A DNA stretch of 64,000 bases, taken from positions 62,001 to 126,000 of the forward strand of contig NZ_CP033611.1 in the NCBI RefSeq assembly GCF_003932735.1. The letters run 5' to 3'. The position numbers were made by a program, and so were the translations under genes. Positions 27,928 to 37,778 of the stretch are shown one piece after another (within the stretch, counting starts at the first letter, position 1; every line of letters starts with the position of its first letter). The DNA is from Rickettsiales endosymbiont of Stachyamoeba lipophora. Its GTDB lineage: Bacteria > Pseudomonadota > Alphaproteobacteria > Rickettsiales > 33-17. The notes under the pieces were generated by a model. It searched no databases, was not told the DNA's origin, and was given only the letters and a program-made list of their open reading frames with translations.

Positions 27928-29259
27928 CTACATACCAGCAATTGTCATTTTGGGAATATATAAACTAGGAGAGTTAATATGATATTTCATTTCCAAATCA
28001 TTGGCAGGTATCATATTTAAAAACATCTCAATTAGGTTAGAAGCAAGAGTAATTTCACTGACCGGATAAGCTACCTCACCATTTTCAATCCAAAAACCAG
28101 AAGCTCCTTGACTATAATTACCACTCAGTAAGTTCACACCGCCGCCAAAAATATCAGTTACTAATAAGCCTTGCTTAATAGATTTAATTAAATCACTAAG
28201 CTTATCCATACCGTTATTTATATATAAGTTGGTGGCTTTAGGGTAAGGATTACTACCAAGTCCTTTCGTAGCGTGCCCTGTTGGTTTAAGCCCTAATTTA
28301 CGTGCGGATTTCAAATCAAGTAACCAGCTTTTTAATATTCCATTTTCAACTAAATTTCTTTTAGATGTAGGCAATCCTTCTACATCAAAACTGCGTGAAG
28401 CAAGCCCTTTGATAATATGGGGATTATCGGTAATGGTAATATTTTCATTGAAAATTTTATTTTCCATTTTCTCTTTTAAAAAGCTAGTACCTCTAGCAAT
28501 TGCAGTACCGCTTATACTCGATGCAAATTCACTAAGTAGCTCTCTTGCAACTCTAGTAGAATAAATCACAGGAAGTTGTGAAGTAGAAATTTTACGCGGA
28601 TTTAACTTTTTTGCAGCCCTCTCACCTGCAATCTTACCAAGCATTATAGGATCTGGCAAATCGGATAAAAATCTAGTAGTAAGATAGTCATAATCTGTTT
28701 CCATTCCCTGCACTGAAGAAGCTACCGCTGTAGCACTCATACTAAAGGCTGAGGAATAAAATTGCTCAGCAAAGCCATTAGTTGCAGCTATAGCACATTT
28801 GGATTTAGTAGAACTCACTGAACTTCCTTCTGAATTATTCACATGTTCCACTTTAAGCATGGCGTCTTCAACAATTTTTGCTGTTTCAATCATTTTTTCA
28901 ATGGAAAGCTCAGAACCGTCATATAAATTTAAGTCCTTTGCTTCCTTAATTAGCATATTTTTATCAGCGAGTGCTGCATCTTTATCTTCAGGAGAATTTT
29001 TTGCCATATTGACAGCTTGAATTAAAAGATTATCAATATTATCGCTTGAGAAGTCAGAAGAAGAGACAATTGCATGCTTATCCCCTATAAAAACCCTTAT
29101 AGCAAAAGCCTTACTTTGAGAACGCTCCAAAGAATCTATCTTTCCCAACCTACATGTAACATCTTGGCTAACATCATTAATCGCCATTGAATCACAAGAA
29201 GTTGCACCTTGTTTTAAAGCTTTATTATTAATAGTTTCTAAAAAATCCAATAAATCCAT
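27928..29259 (-). CDS. pmbA: PmbA/TldE metalloprotease-family protein
   Basis: Member of the TldD/PmbA family, which with TldD degrades or matures small peptides. The 443 residues show the N-terminal domain and the C-terminal segment with LLVTDIFGGGVNLLSGNYSQ and the ending PSLYIPKMTIAGM. PmbA lacks the metal-binding HExxxH of TldD, and none is seen here, which fits PmbA rather than TldD. It is first in the minus-strand group and lies 8 bases from msbA. Confidence 0.93.
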   Translation of the reverse strand: MDLLDFLETINNKALKQGATSCDSMAINDVSQDVTCRLGKIDSLERSQSKAFAIRVFIGDKHAIVSSSDFSSDNIDNLLIQAVNMAKNSPEDKDAALADKNMLIKEAKDLNLYDGSELSIEKMIETAKIVEDAMLKVEHVNNSEGSSVSSTKSKCAIAATNGFAEQFYSSAFSMSATAVASSVQGMETDYDYLTTRFLSDLPDPIMLGKIAGERAAKKLNPRKISTSQLPVIYSTRVARELLSEFASSISGTAIARGTSFLKEKMENKIFNENITITDNPHIIKGLASRSFDVEGLPTSKRNLVENGILKSWLLDLKSARKLGLKPTGHATKGLGSNPYPKATNLYINNGMDKLSDLIKSIKQGLLVTDIFGGGVNLLSGNYSQGASGFWIENGEVAYPVSEITLASNLIEMFLNMIPANDLEMKYHINSPSLYIPKMTIAGM

Positions 29260-29376
29260 AATCTTCCTGAAATTCTCTATATTTCAACAAAGTAGTGATA
29301 TCATCAATTTCAATGAAAAGCAATTTCTAAAGTAGATTACTAAAAAACACTAAGTGGGATAAATAATCTCAAATAC

Positions 29377-30030
29377 TTAACTTTTTGTTTTATTTTTTTT
29401 TAAGGAAGGTTGCTGCTCCAGATCTTTGCCTTGCGGTATATCTATGTCGCCATCAACTGCATCTTGTAGATTTTTTTGTAAGCTTTTAAACTCTTTATTT
29501 TGCAAAAGCGTTTCTATAGCTTCAGAAGACCCAGCTGTAATAATTTCAATGTTTTTAGCTTGCTTTGCTTCTTCTTTAACTGCATCACTTAACCATTTAA
29601 AAAAATCCACATCAGTTTCAGTAGAGTTCATCAGCTCATTTTTTTCATTAGAATTTGGCTCATAATCTGAGTTATCACTAACAAAAGGAGAAGGATTAGG
29701 AACCTTTTCTGCCTTTTTGGCTTTAAATCGTTGTGCATGGGTAGCAGCTTGATTAAATGTAGGATGTATAAAAGCATTATTTTTAGTATATTTATTGATC
29801 TTACTTTCAATTGGCGGATCATTAGAGGTAGGATCTTGCAGCGCTGCAAATCTTATTAGGTCAGCCAGGGTAAATTTGGTATGATCAATTTCTTTTTTAT
29901 GTTGGCCAGGGATTCCATTAATTTCTTGATTAGCCGTCAAAGATTTATTTGCATGTACAATACCAAGCATTGTAAACGCATTTGATAACACTTTATTCCA
30001 AGCCGCTATATTTTTATTATTTCCAGACAC
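29377..30030 (-). CDS. Unknown polar protein with HPTFNQAA motif
   Basis: Encodes 217 residues with no signal peptide or membrane helix; highly charged and probably partly disordered. Residues about 55-105 contain LADLIRFAAL and HPTFNQAATHAQRF. The latter resembles HPSFLQAAGINYTRF of the F-box-like modules in the 20284 protein, so a diverged F-box-like element is possible. The C-terminus is lysine-rich (SLKKNKTKS). No family recognised. It stands alone between pmbA and ruvX. Confidence 0.6.
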   Translation of the reverse strand: MSGNNKNIAAWNKVLSNAFTMLGIVHANKSLTANQEINGIPGQHKKEIDHTKFTLADLIRFAALQDPTSNDPPIESKINKYTKNNAFIHPTFNQAATHAQRFKAKKAEKVPNPSPFVSDNSDYEPNSNEKNELMNSTETDVDFFKWLSDAVKEEAKQAKNIEIITAGSSEAIETLLQNKEFKSLQKNLQDAVDGDIDIPQGKDLEQQPSLKKNKTKS

Positions 30031-30093
30031 AATCTTGTATTATTCAATTACTACAAATAGTATAAAATATTAAGATTAATAAATAATTAAAAT

Positions 30094-30558
30094 TCATACT
30101 GAATTATGAAAAAAATCTAAAAAATTACTGAGCAAGATATTAGCAGCAATTTTATCATCACGAGCATGACGCTTTTTACGGGAAAAATCAAATTCCATTA
30201 AAAAATTATTGGCAATTTTAGAAGTAAATCTTTCATCAAACAAAAAACAGGGCAAGTTTAAATGCAAATTAATCTTCTCTACAACTTTCATGATGAACTT
30301 ACAACCTTCGGTTTCTTGATTATCTAAACTCACTGGCCAACCTACTATCATACCGGTTGGCTGGTAAGCCTGGATAATTACGTGTAAGCTATCAAGGTCA
30401 GTAGCATCTATAACCTCAAGGGGGCTAGCTAAGTTTAAATCTTTATTAGATATACTAATTCCTATTTTCTTCTTACCAATATCTAATCCTATTAAAGGCC
30501 CTAGACTGATAAGCTTTTTAAAATTCTCTAAATCTTGGTATATCACTATAATCCTCAA
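30094..30558 (-). CDS. ruvX: RuvX/YqgF RNase H-fold nuclease
   Basis: YqgF-family nuclease, implicated in 16S rRNA 3' processing and proposed as a Holliday junction resolvase. The signature LIGLDIGKKKIGISIS near residue 22, GMIVGWPVSLD, FLFDERFTS and the C-terminal ARDDKIAANILL carry the acidic residues of the RNase H fold. 154 residues; about 20 extra N-terminal residues precede the first strand. It is divergent from gatC, 72 bases away. Confidence 0.88.
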   Translation of the reverse strand: MRIIVIYQDLENFKKLISLGPLIGLDIGKKKIGISISNKDLNLASPLEVIDATDLDSLHVIIQAYQPTGMIVGWPVSLDNQETEGCKFIMKVVEKINLHLNLPCFLFDERFTSKIANNFLMEFDFSRKKRHARDDKIAANILLSNFLDFFHNSV

Positions 30559-30630
30559 ACTTATCTTGACTAAAAATTAACTGCAAAATATTGTGTTTTG
30601 AATTTAAAAGCAACCTTATAGAACGTAAAA

Positions 30631-30921
30631 ATGAGCGAAATATCCTTAAATGAAATTCAAAAGATCAGCAAGCTTGCAAGAATCAGGCTTGAAGAGCATG
30701 AAAAAGATCATTTAATTGGCCAGCTTGGCTCAATTAAAAAGATGATTGATTTGTTAAAAACCTTGAATACTGATAATATTATCCCTACCGTCAGTGTAAT
30801 TCACCAAGATTTACCATTACGCGAAGATGAAGTAACAGATGGCAATCGCTCACCAGATATTATAAGTAATTCACCTAAACAAGAATTTGATTGTTTTGCA
30901 GTTCCAAAGGTAATTGAATAG
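30631..30921 (+). CDS. gatC: Asp/Glu-tRNA amidotransferase subunit C
   Basis: Small clamp subunit of GatCAB, holding GatA and GatB together. The 96 residues start with the typical ISKLARIRLEEHE and contain LNTDNIIPTVSV and LPLREDEVTDGN. It lies 2 bases before gatA, so the three subunits form one operon. The complex converts Glu-tRNA-Gln to Gln-tRNA-Gln (and Asp-tRNA-Asn to Asn-tRNA-Asn where needed). Confidence 0.95.
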   Translation: MSEISLNEIQKISKLARIRLEEHEKDHLIGQLGSIKKMIDLLKTLNTDNIIPTVSVIHQDLPLREDEVTDGNRSPDIISNSPKQEFDCFAVPKVIE

Positions 30922-30923
30922 TT

Positions 30924-32402
30924 ATGAAATTAATTGATTTATCAATAGCTGAAGCTAACAAAATGTTACGCTCCAAGCAAATATCCACTAAAGAGTTAAT
31001 TGAAGCTCATATTCAGCAAGTTCAAACAACTGCGCATCTGAATGCATATGTGCTAAATACTTTTGAGCATGCTTTAGACCAAGCAGAAATAGCACAGAAT
31101 AATATTAATAATTCTCAAGCTAGGGCCTTAGAAGGCATTCCTGTTGCGGTTAAAGATTTATTTTGTACCAAAGATTTTCGTAGCACAGCGTGTTCTAAAA
31201 TACTGGAAAATTTTATACCACCTTATGAATCCACTGTAACATCTAAGTTATTTGCAAGCGGTGCTATTATGGTTGGCAAAACCAATATGGATGAATTTGC
31301 TATGGGCTCTACCAATGAAACTAGCGCTTTTGGAGCATGCATTAACCCTTGGCAATCCTCATCCGAACCTAATAAGCAATTAGTTCCTGGTGGATCTTCT
31401 GGTGGTTCCGCTATTGCGGTTGCTGCTCGTACTGCTTTAGCTTCTTTGGGCAGTGACACAGGTGGATCTGTAAGGCAGCCAGCAGCCTTTAACGGTATTG
31501 TAGGCGTAAAACCAAGTTATGGCAGATGTTCCAGATTTGGAATGATAGCCTTCTCTAGCTCACTTGACCAAGCTGGTGTATTTGCAAGAAATGTACAAGA
31601 TTCAGCTTTTATCCTTGAAAATATTATGGGCGCTGATGCATATGATTCTACTCTTATAAGCAGCAACCCACCTAAGCTTTCTAATTTGGAACTTACTTCT
31701 CTTAAAGGTTTAAAAGTTGGGATCCCTAAGGAATATCTAACTAGCACTCTTCCTGAAGGAATCAAAAAATACATGGAAATGGGAAAGGAATGGCTAACAG
31801 CTCAAGGAGCTGAAATTAAAGAGGTATCTCTGCCCCACACCGAGTATGCTTTACCAATTTACTATATTCTTGCCCCTGCGGAAGCTTCTTCTAATCTTGC
31901 CCGCTATGATGGTGTTAGATATGGTTACAGAACCAGCTCCATCGTTAAATCAATTGATGATATGTACTCCATCACTCGTGATGAAGGATTTGGAGATGAG
32001 GTAAAGAGAAGAATATTAATAGGCACCTTCGTACTCTCCTCGAGCCATTTTAGCAGCTATTTTACCAAAGCACAGCAAGCTCGCACACTCGTTATCCAGG
32101 ATTTTAAGAATGTGTTTAATGATGTTGATGTGTTGCTTGCACCATCAACTCCGTCGGCTGCCTTCGGTATTAAAGAAGAATTAGATCCGGTCACTATTTA
32201 TCATAACGATATCTTTACAATCCCAGCTAGTCTTGCCGGTCTACCATGTATGTCAGTCCCTGTGGGTCTTGATCATAATTCATTGCCTGTAGGTCTTCAG
32301 CTGATAGCTAAACAATTTGATGAATTAACTTTATATAAAACAGCATTAGCACTTGAAGATGCAGCCGAATTTAAACATAAACCACAAATTTTAACTGAGT
32401 AA
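30924..32402 (+). CDS. gatA: Asp/Glu-tRNA amidotransferase subunit A
   Basis: Glutaminase subunit, an amidase-signature enzyme that releases ammonia from glutamine. The catalytic Lys is in VAVKDLF, and the two serines are in the glycine/serine-rich PGGSSGGSAIAVAA and LGSDTGGSVRQPA. The C-terminal TIPASLAGLPCMSVPVG is typical. 492 residues, normal length. It lies between gatC and gatB in one transcription unit. Confidence 0.97.
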   Translation: MKLIDLSIAEANKMLRSKQISTKELIEAHIQQVQTTAHLNAYVLNTFEHALDQAEIAQNNINNSQARALEGIPVAVKDLFCTKDFRSTACSKILENFIPPYESTVTSKLFASGAIMVGKTNMDEFAMGSTNETSAFGACINPWQSSSEPNKQLVPGGSSGGSAIAVAARTALASLGSDTGGSVRQPAAFNGIVGVKPSYGRCSRFGMIAFSSSLDQAGVFARNVQDSAFILENIMGADAYDSTLISSNPPKLSNLELTSLKGLKVGIPKEYLTSTLPEGIKKYMEMGKEWLTAQGAEIKEVSLPHTEYALPIYYILAPAEASSNLARYDGVRYGYRTSSIVKSIDDMYSITRDEGFGDEVKRRILIGTFVLSSSHFSSYFTKAQQARTLVIQDFKNVFNDVDVLLAPSTPSAAFGIKEELDPVTIYHNDIFTIPASLAGLPCMSVPVGLDHNSLPVGLQLIAKQFDELTLYKTALALEDAAEFKHKPQILTE

Positions 32403-32408
32403 GCTGAT

Positions 32409-33854
32409 ATGACTATTGATTTAAACAAGTGGGAAATTGTAATTGGACTGGAAGTACACGCCCAAGTTGCATCCAACTCTAAATTATTTTCAGGAGCTTC
32501 AACCGAATTTGGAGCAGAACCTAACCATAATGTATCATTAATTGATGCAGCTTTTCCAGGTATGTTACCAAGATTAAATAAATTTTGCGTAGAACAGGCA
32601 GTTAAAACTGGAATCGGTATTGATGCAGAAATTAACCTAGTATCATTTTTTGACCGTAAAAATTATTTTTACCCCGATCTTCCTCAAGGTTACCAAATTA
32701 CTCAGTTTTATAAGCCTATAGTAGAAAACGGCTCTTTACTTATACAACTTAGCGATGGTACTACCAAAACTATTGGCATCGAGCGTATTCACCTAGAGCA
32801 AGACGCAGGTAAAAGCTTACATGACCAAAGCCCTAATTACACTTATATTGATCTTAATAGATCAGGTATTGCTTTAATGGAAATTGTTTCTCGCCCCGAT
32901 CTTAGATCAGCAGAAGAAGCAGCAGAATACATGAAGAATTTAAGGCTGATTTTAAGGTATTTAGGCACTTGTGATGGTGATATGGAAAAAGGCTCACTTA
33001 GATGTGACGCTAACGTTTCAGTTAGACTTAGAGGTGAGCACAAACTCGGCACCAGATGTGAAATTAAAAATTTAAATTCCATTAGATATATTACCAAAGC
33101 TATTGAGTATGAAGCTGAAAGACAGATAGAGATCATTGAGAATGGCGGTAAAATTGATCAAGAAACCAGGCTGTACGATGTAAGTACCGGTGAAACACGC
33201 ACCATGAGAAGTAAAGAAGATGCTTTTGATTATCGTTACTTCCCTGACCCTGACCTGTTACCTCTTATCATTACTCAGCAATTTGTTGATAATATTAAAG
33301 CTAGCATGCCTGAGCTACCTGCGCAAAAATGTAAGCGTTATACTAAAACTATAGGATTATCAGAATATGACGCTGAGGTATTAACTTCTGAAAAAGAAAT
33401 TGCTGAATATTTTGAAGAAGTAGCAAGCCAGGTCGATGCAAAGCTCGCTGCAAACTGGATCATGGGCGATCTATTTGCCAGATTAAAGAAAGAAAATCTG
33501 GAAATCATTGAATCTCCTATTAGCACTGACATGCTTGCCAAGCTAATTAAGCTAATTGAAAGTAATGTAATCTCCGGAAAAATTGCCAAGCAAGTATTTG
33601 AGATTATGTTTGATGAAAAACGTGATCCAGAAGAAATCGTTGAAAAAGAAGGTTTAACGCAAGTTACTGATATTTCTTCGATCGAAAAAATTATTGAGGA
33701 AGTATTAAACAATAACCAAGATAAGGTAGCTGAATATAAATCCGGTAAAGATAAACTTTTTGGTTTCTTTGTTGGGCAAGTAATGAAGCTATCAGGTGGC
33801 AAAGTTAATCCTGAAATACTAAATGGTATTCTTAAGAAAAAACTTTCTTCTTAA
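32409..33854 (+). CDS. gatB: Asp/Glu-tRNA amidotransferase subunit B
   Basis: Kinase/transamidase subunit that activates the glutamyl group on tRNA and accepts ammonia. It has [11 protein letters not shown] at the start, [22 protein letters not shown] and [13 protein letters not shown], all strong family signatures, and the helical tail domain (YqeY-like) at about 335-481. 481 residues. It starts 6 bases after gatA. The small reductase gene follows 8 bases later. Confidence 0.97.
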   Translation: MTIDLNKWEIVIGLEVHAQVASNSKLFSGASTEFGAEPNHNVSLIDAAFPGMLPRLNKFCVEQAVKTGIGIDAEINLVSFFDRKNYFYPDLPQGYQITQFYKPIVENGSLLIQLSDGTTKTIGIERIHLEQDAGKSLHDQSPNYTYIDLNRSGIALMEIVSRPDLRSAEEAAEYMKNLRLILRYLGTCDGDMEKGSLRCDANVSVRLRGEHKLGTRCEIKNLNSIRYITKAIEYEAERQIEIIENGGKIDQETRLYDVSTGETRTMRSKEDAFDYRYFPDPDLLPLIITQQFVDNIKASMPELPAQKCKRYTKTIGLSEYDAEVLTSEKEIAEYFEEVASQVDAKLAANWIMGDLFARLKKENLEIIESPISTDMLAKLIKLIESNVISGKIAKQVFEIMFDEKRDPEEIVEKEGLTQVTDISSIEKIIEEVLNNNQDKVAEYKSGKDKLFGFFVGQVMKLSGGKVNPEILNGILKKKLSS

Positions 33855-33862
33855 TCTAAGCA

Positions 33863-34711
33863 ATGAATAAAATAATTTTTTTCGGGTTCGGGTATGCAGC
33901 AAAACATATTGCTGCATACCTCAATCCTAAAGAATTCGAAATCATCCATACTTCTCGTTCACTTCATAGCTCTTTTTCATTTAATTACCCTGATACTATA
34001 GCTGATATTGATTTTACCAATATAACTCACATTATTATTAGCATTCCTCCAATAAATAACATGGATGCAGTATATGAGGCTTATTTACAAAAAATTATTA
34101 ACAATGCTCCAAACTTAAGATTTATAGGTTATATCTCCTCAACTGGGGTATATGGCAACCATGATGGCAAGGTCGTAAATGAAGAATCTGAACTTAAAGC
34201 CTTAAAAACCAGCTCAGCTTACCGGCGCATAAAAATAGAACAAGATTGGCTCCAACTTGAACAGCTTAAACCAGGATTAGCAGTAAATATTTTTAGAATA
34301 GCAGGAATTTACGGGCCATGGCGCTCAGCATTTGAAGGCATTAATAACAAGAGTTTTATCTTACAAACCGACCAAGCATTTTCCCGTATTCATGTAGAAG
34401 ACCTAGCCCAAGCAATAGTTAACGCTATACAATTTAATTTAGCCACGCAGATTTTTAATATAGCTGACGATATGCCGGCAAGTATTACCGTAATACACTT
34501 ATATGCTTATCAGCTGCTTAGCCTACCCTCTCCTAAGATAGTTGATTATACTCAGGCAAATTTATCACCAATGATGCAAGAATTCTTAAATCAAAACAAA
34601 ATCGTGAGCAACCAAAAAATAAAAGATATTTTACAATTACAATTAAAATACCCAAATTATAAAGAAGGCCTAAAATCAATTTTTGAGCAACATTTATATG
34701 ACCCAAATTAG
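33863..34711 (+). CDS. NAD(P)-binding epimerase/reductase (SDR family)
   Basis: Extended-SDR-like protein of 282 residues. The dinucleotide loop is FFGFGYAAKHIA, with the FGxGYAA form of the YeeZ-like atypical SDR group. The active-site region includes YISSTGVYG and SAYRRIKIEQDW, where Tyr-xxx-Lys is replaced by Tyr-Arg-Arg-Ile-Lys. RIAGIYGPWR follows. Substrate is unknown, perhaps a nucleotide sugar. It follows gatB by 8 bases and overlaps the glycosyltransferase by 14, so a link to glycolipid synthesis is plausible but inferred. Confidence 0.85.
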   Translation: MNKIIFFGFGYAAKHIAAYLNPKEFEIIHTSRSLHSSFSFNYPDTIADIDFTNITHIIISIPPINNMDAVYEAYLQKIINNAPNLRFIGYISSTGVYGNHDGKVVNEESELKALKTSSAYRRIKIEQDWLQLEQLKPGLAVNIFRIAGIYGPWRSAFEGINNKSFILQTDQAFSRIHVEDLAQAIVNAIQFNLATQIFNIADDMPASITVIHLYAYQLLSLPSPKIVDYTQANLSPMMQEFLNQNKIVSNQKIKDILQLQLKYPNYKEGLKSIFEQHLYDPN

Positions 34712-35642
34712 TGTAATCATCCCTATCTATAATGAAGAAAAGAATATTACTCCTCTGGTTAAGAAAATCTCTGAAGCTTTAATCAATTTTTCTTATGAAA
34801 TTATTTTTATTAATGATGGTTCAGATGATAATTCGTTTGAAGAGATTAGTAAGCACATTAGCCATCAAATTAAATTAATTAACTTTACTCGCAATTTTGG
34901 TCAAACTCCTGCTTTACGTGCAGGAATTGATCATGCTCAGGGTAAATATATCGTTACTATGGATGGTGATCTACAAAATGATCCTTTTGACATCCCTAAC
35001 ATGCTTGAAGCCCTATTATCTAATCAAGCGGATATGGTATGTGGAATAAGACAAAAAAGGCAAGATCACTTAATTTTACGGACAGTCCCTAGCTCGGTTG
35101 CCAATTTTATTATCAGCGCCTTCTCACGGGTTAAAGTAAGTGATTTAGGTTGTGCTTTAAAAGTCTTTACTGCAAAGCTTGCTAAAGAACTTGAATTATA
35201 TGGGGAAATGCATCGCTTTATTTCGTTACTTGCTAGTTTCAAAGGTGCAAAAGTCATTAAAGTTCCGGTAAATCATTACCCAAGACTGCAAGGAAAATCT
35301 AAATATGGATTAAGCCGCATACCTAAAGTAATAAGCGATTTTCTACTAATATTATTTTTACAAAAATACGCCCAAAAGCCTATGCATTTTTTTGGTGGCA
35401 TAGCCGTATATGGGATAGGTTTTGGCCTTATGGGCCTAGTAGCTCTGCTAGTTTCTAAAATGTTATGTTATCAAATTTATAGTAATTTAATAATACACAC
35501 AGTGATATTATTATTTATTTCATCTTTACACTTTATAGCTTTGGGCTTTATTGGTGAATTATTAGTACGTGTATATTTTTCATCACCAAATAAGAGGCCT
35601 TATGAAATTGATAATAAACAAACTGAAGAAGATATTTCATAA
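34698..35642 (+). CDS. GT2 glycosyltransferase, polyprenyl-phosphate type
   Basis: Encodes 314 residues from ATG 34698; an in-frame TTG at 34683 is less likely. The GT-A domain begins ISVIIPIYNEEKNI and carries INDGSDDNSF, ALRAGIDHAQGKYIVTMDGD with the DxD-like metal site, and SDLGCALKVFTA. Two C-terminal membrane helices (about 237-258 and 270-300) are typical of GtrB/DPM1-like enzymes, which transfer a sugar to undecaprenyl or dolichyl phosphate at the cytoplasmic face. It overlaps the next gene, a flippase-like membrane protein, by 41 bases. Confidence 0.9.
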   Translation: MTQISVIIPIYNEEKNITPLVKKISEALINFSYEIIFINDGSDDNSFEEISKHISHQIKLINFTRNFGQTPALRAGIDHAQGKYIVTMDGDLQNDPFDIPNMLEALLSNQADMVCGIRQKRQDHLILRTVPSSVANFIISAFSRVKVSDLGCALKVFTAKLAKELELYGEMHRFISLLASFKGAKVIKVPVNHYPRLQGKSKYGLSRIPKVISDFLLILFLQKYAQKPMHFFGGIAVYGIGFGLMGLVALLVSKMLCYQIYSNLIIHTVILLFISSLHFIALGFIGELLVRVYFSSPNKRPYEIDNKQTEEDIS

Positions 35643-36498
35643 TAAGCCTTTCAATTTTCTGTTAAAAACTATTGGTTTTATTATACTTTTTTATTTTATA
35701 TTAACTAAAATTGATTTAAATGACTTACTTATTACTTTTAAAAAAATTAAACTAAAAACGTTAATTTTTAGCATTATACTAGTTAACATCTCTTATCTGT
35801 TTAATGCTTTACGCTTCAAAGCCTATTTAGATTACGATAATCAACAATATAGCCTTAAGGACGCCATTAACATTACCTACCGCTGTTCATTTTTCAATAG
35901 CTGCTTGCCAGGCGGAATTGGTGGAGATGGATATAAATTTCTCTTACTAAAACAGTATGGTATGAGTAAAATTAGAGCAATTCAATTATGTCTATCCGAC
36001 CGAATTAGTGGATTATATGTTATAGCTATCGCTTGTTTTATATTGCTTTTAGCTACTAATATTAAATTTTTACAGGGAATACATCTTAGTTATGTAATAA
36101 TTATTACTTCACTTGGCATTATTTTATCAACTATTGTTTATAATATAATCGCTCAAACCTTAAAAGAAAAGCGCGCTGCCACTGCAAAAGCTTTTATTTT
36201 TTCACTTTTGAATGAAATTGCAATTGTAATGACACAAATGGTAATTTATGGAGATTTAGGAGTTAAAATTTTTGATTTAAATTATATTTTAGCCACGCTC
36301 ATTTCTTTTTTAAGCTTAATTGTACCTATTTCCTTGGGTGGAGCTGGTGTACGTGAAGTTTGCTTAGTATTTTTAAGTAATTATATCTTGATAGATGCTG
36401 ATACTGCTCTACTCGGAGCTTTATGCTTCTTTTGCATTTGCACTATTATAAACATACTATCATCCATTTCTTTTTTAATAAAGATCGAACATAAATAA
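35602..36498 (+). CDS. LPG-synthase-type (UPF0104) membrane protein
   Basis: Integral membrane protein of 298 residues from ATG 35602, which has AAGAGG 6 bases upstream; the in-frame GTG at 35569 is less likely. About seven to eight membrane helices. The family motif NSCLPGGIGGDGYKFLLL followed by RAIQLCLSDRISGLYVI and SLGGAGVREVCLVFL marks the lysylphosphatidylglycerol synthase membrane-domain family. There is no soluble aminoacyl-transfer domain, so it is more likely a lipid translocase or GT partner than an LPG synthase. It overlaps the GT2 gene and probably works with it. Confidence 0.85.
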   Translation: MKLIINKLKKIFHNKPFNFLLKTIGFIILFYFILTKIDLNDLLITFKKIKLKTLIFSIILVNISYLFNALRFKAYLDYDNQQYSLKDAINITYRCSFFNSCLPGGIGGDGYKFLLLKQYGMSKIRAIQLCLSDRISGLYVIAIACFILLLATNIKFLQGIHLSYVIIITSLGIILSTIVYNIIAQTLKEKRAATAKAFIFSLLNEIAIVMTQMVIYGDLGVKIFDLNYILATLISFLSLIVPISLGGAGVREVCLVFLSNYILIDADTALLGALCFFCICTIINILSSISFLIKIEHK

Positions 36499-36593
36499 AA
36501 TTTTTAATTTTTGTTGCATTAGTTTTCTATAATATTATTATTTGCTATATAGTTTCTGTAACTAAATGCAATTAACTTAATATAAGAGGACTT

Positions 36594-36752
36594 ATGATGA
36601 ATTTCCGCATTGACCCTTGGTTAGTTGCTAAGATTATACTTATTACGCTCAGCTTTGCGCTACCTTTACTTTCCTTGGCAGATAATAAAGCACCCAATAC
36701 ACCTTTTGATACTAAAACTACCTTTTATAACTCCAGCCACTTTCTAAATTAG
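36594..36752 (+). CDS. Small secreted peptide
   Basis: A 52-codon ORF with a strong ribosome site AAGAGGA 5-6 bases before the ATG. Residues 11-29 are a classical signal peptide (VAKIILITLSFALPLLSLA), then a short polar mature part (DNKAPNTPFDTKTTFYNSSH) ending with a stop. It lies 95 bases after the flippase-like gene. It may be a real small periplasmic or exported peptide or the front of a truncated gene; no homologue recognised. Confidence 0.5.
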   Translation: MMNFRIDPWLVAKIILITLSFALPLLSLADNKAPNTPFDTKTTFYNSSHFLN

Positions 36753-36847
36753 AACATTAATTTTAAAGGTTAGCCCTACAAAATTTATTCAGCTGATGTA
36801 ATAATAAAGAATACATTCAGCTCCGTTTTAAAAGAAATTTAATGGTT

Positions 36848-37777
36848 TTATTGGAGATAAACCTCTTTAATATAAGGAGGATGATAATCTAATTGCATGT
36901 TATTTTCTTTCATCTTTTCTAAAATCTGAAAAAATAAGTTAGTAACTATGATAGTATTAGAATTGCTAGTTCCATACTGAATCCAATAATATATAGTAAA
37001 AGTAACATAAAAATCTTTAGCCGATGAAATAGCAATTAACGGTTCAGGATCTTGTAGAATCTCAGTATCATTTTTAAATATTTTAGTCAGCATTTTATGT
37101 ACTTTAACCACATCATTATTCATATGGACTTTTAGCTCTATTGACTTTCTACATTTACCCTCATCAGTTAAAGTAAAATTAACTATGGTGCTTTGTAACA
37201 AAGTACTATTAGGTACTATTATATCAACATTATCAAAAGTAAGAATTTTAGTACATCTAGCTCCTATATTAGCAACAGTGCCCATTATTTTATCATACTC
37301 AATAACATCACCAATTCTTATAGGTTGCTCAAACATCATTATAAGACCGCTAATAAAATTATTGATAATATTTTGAGATCCAAAACCAAGACCTATAGCA
37401 AGCGCGCCACCCACAAAAGTAAAGGCAGTTAAAGGAACATTAGCAATATCTAAGGCTATTAACATTGCAATGCTTAATAAAATATAATAACTAATCTTCT
37501 CTATGGCAGTAGAAGCATTAGTATGAGCACCGACAAGCCGAGTGACACGCTTTCTAAGCAGCCTACTTGTAGACCTGGCAACCTTTAATCCTACATAAAA
37601 CAAAATACTGGCGATTATAAGATTAGAAATCGCTACCGGATTTTGCTTATCAATTAGAAATAATGGATAACTCCATATGTTATATATTACCTTCCATAAA
37701 TTGCTAATTATAGAAAGTGCATCTAGATTACTTAATGAAAAATTTTTAGCTAACTCTAAAATACTAGGCTCATTCAT
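36848..37777 (-). CDS. MscS-family mechanosensitive channel
   Basis: Tension-gated channel protecting against osmotic downshock. The 309 residues have three predicted membrane helices, the last being the pore helix with AFTFVGGALAIGLGFGSQNIINNFISG, then the beta domain GLIMMFEQPIRIGDVIEYD and FDNVDIIVPNSTL. This combination is diagnostic. It lies one base after hemF on the same strand, at the end of the cydAB-hemF run. Confidence 0.93.
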   Translation of the reverse strand: MNEPSILELAKNFSLSNLDALSIISNLWKVIYNIWSYPLFLIDKQNPVAISNLIIASILFYVGLKVARSTSRLLRKRVTRLVGAHTNASTAIEKISYYILLSIAMLIALDIANVPLTAFTFVGGALAIGLGFGSQNIINNFISGLIMMFEQPIRIGDVIEYDKIMGTVANIGARCTKILTFDNVDIIVPNSTLLQSTIVNFTLTDEGKCRKSIELKVHMNNDVVKVHKMLTKIFKNDTEILQDPEPLIAISSAKDFYVTFTIYYWIQYGTSNSNTIIVTNLFFQILEKMKENNMQLDYHPPYIKEVYLQ

Positions 37778-37778
37778 A

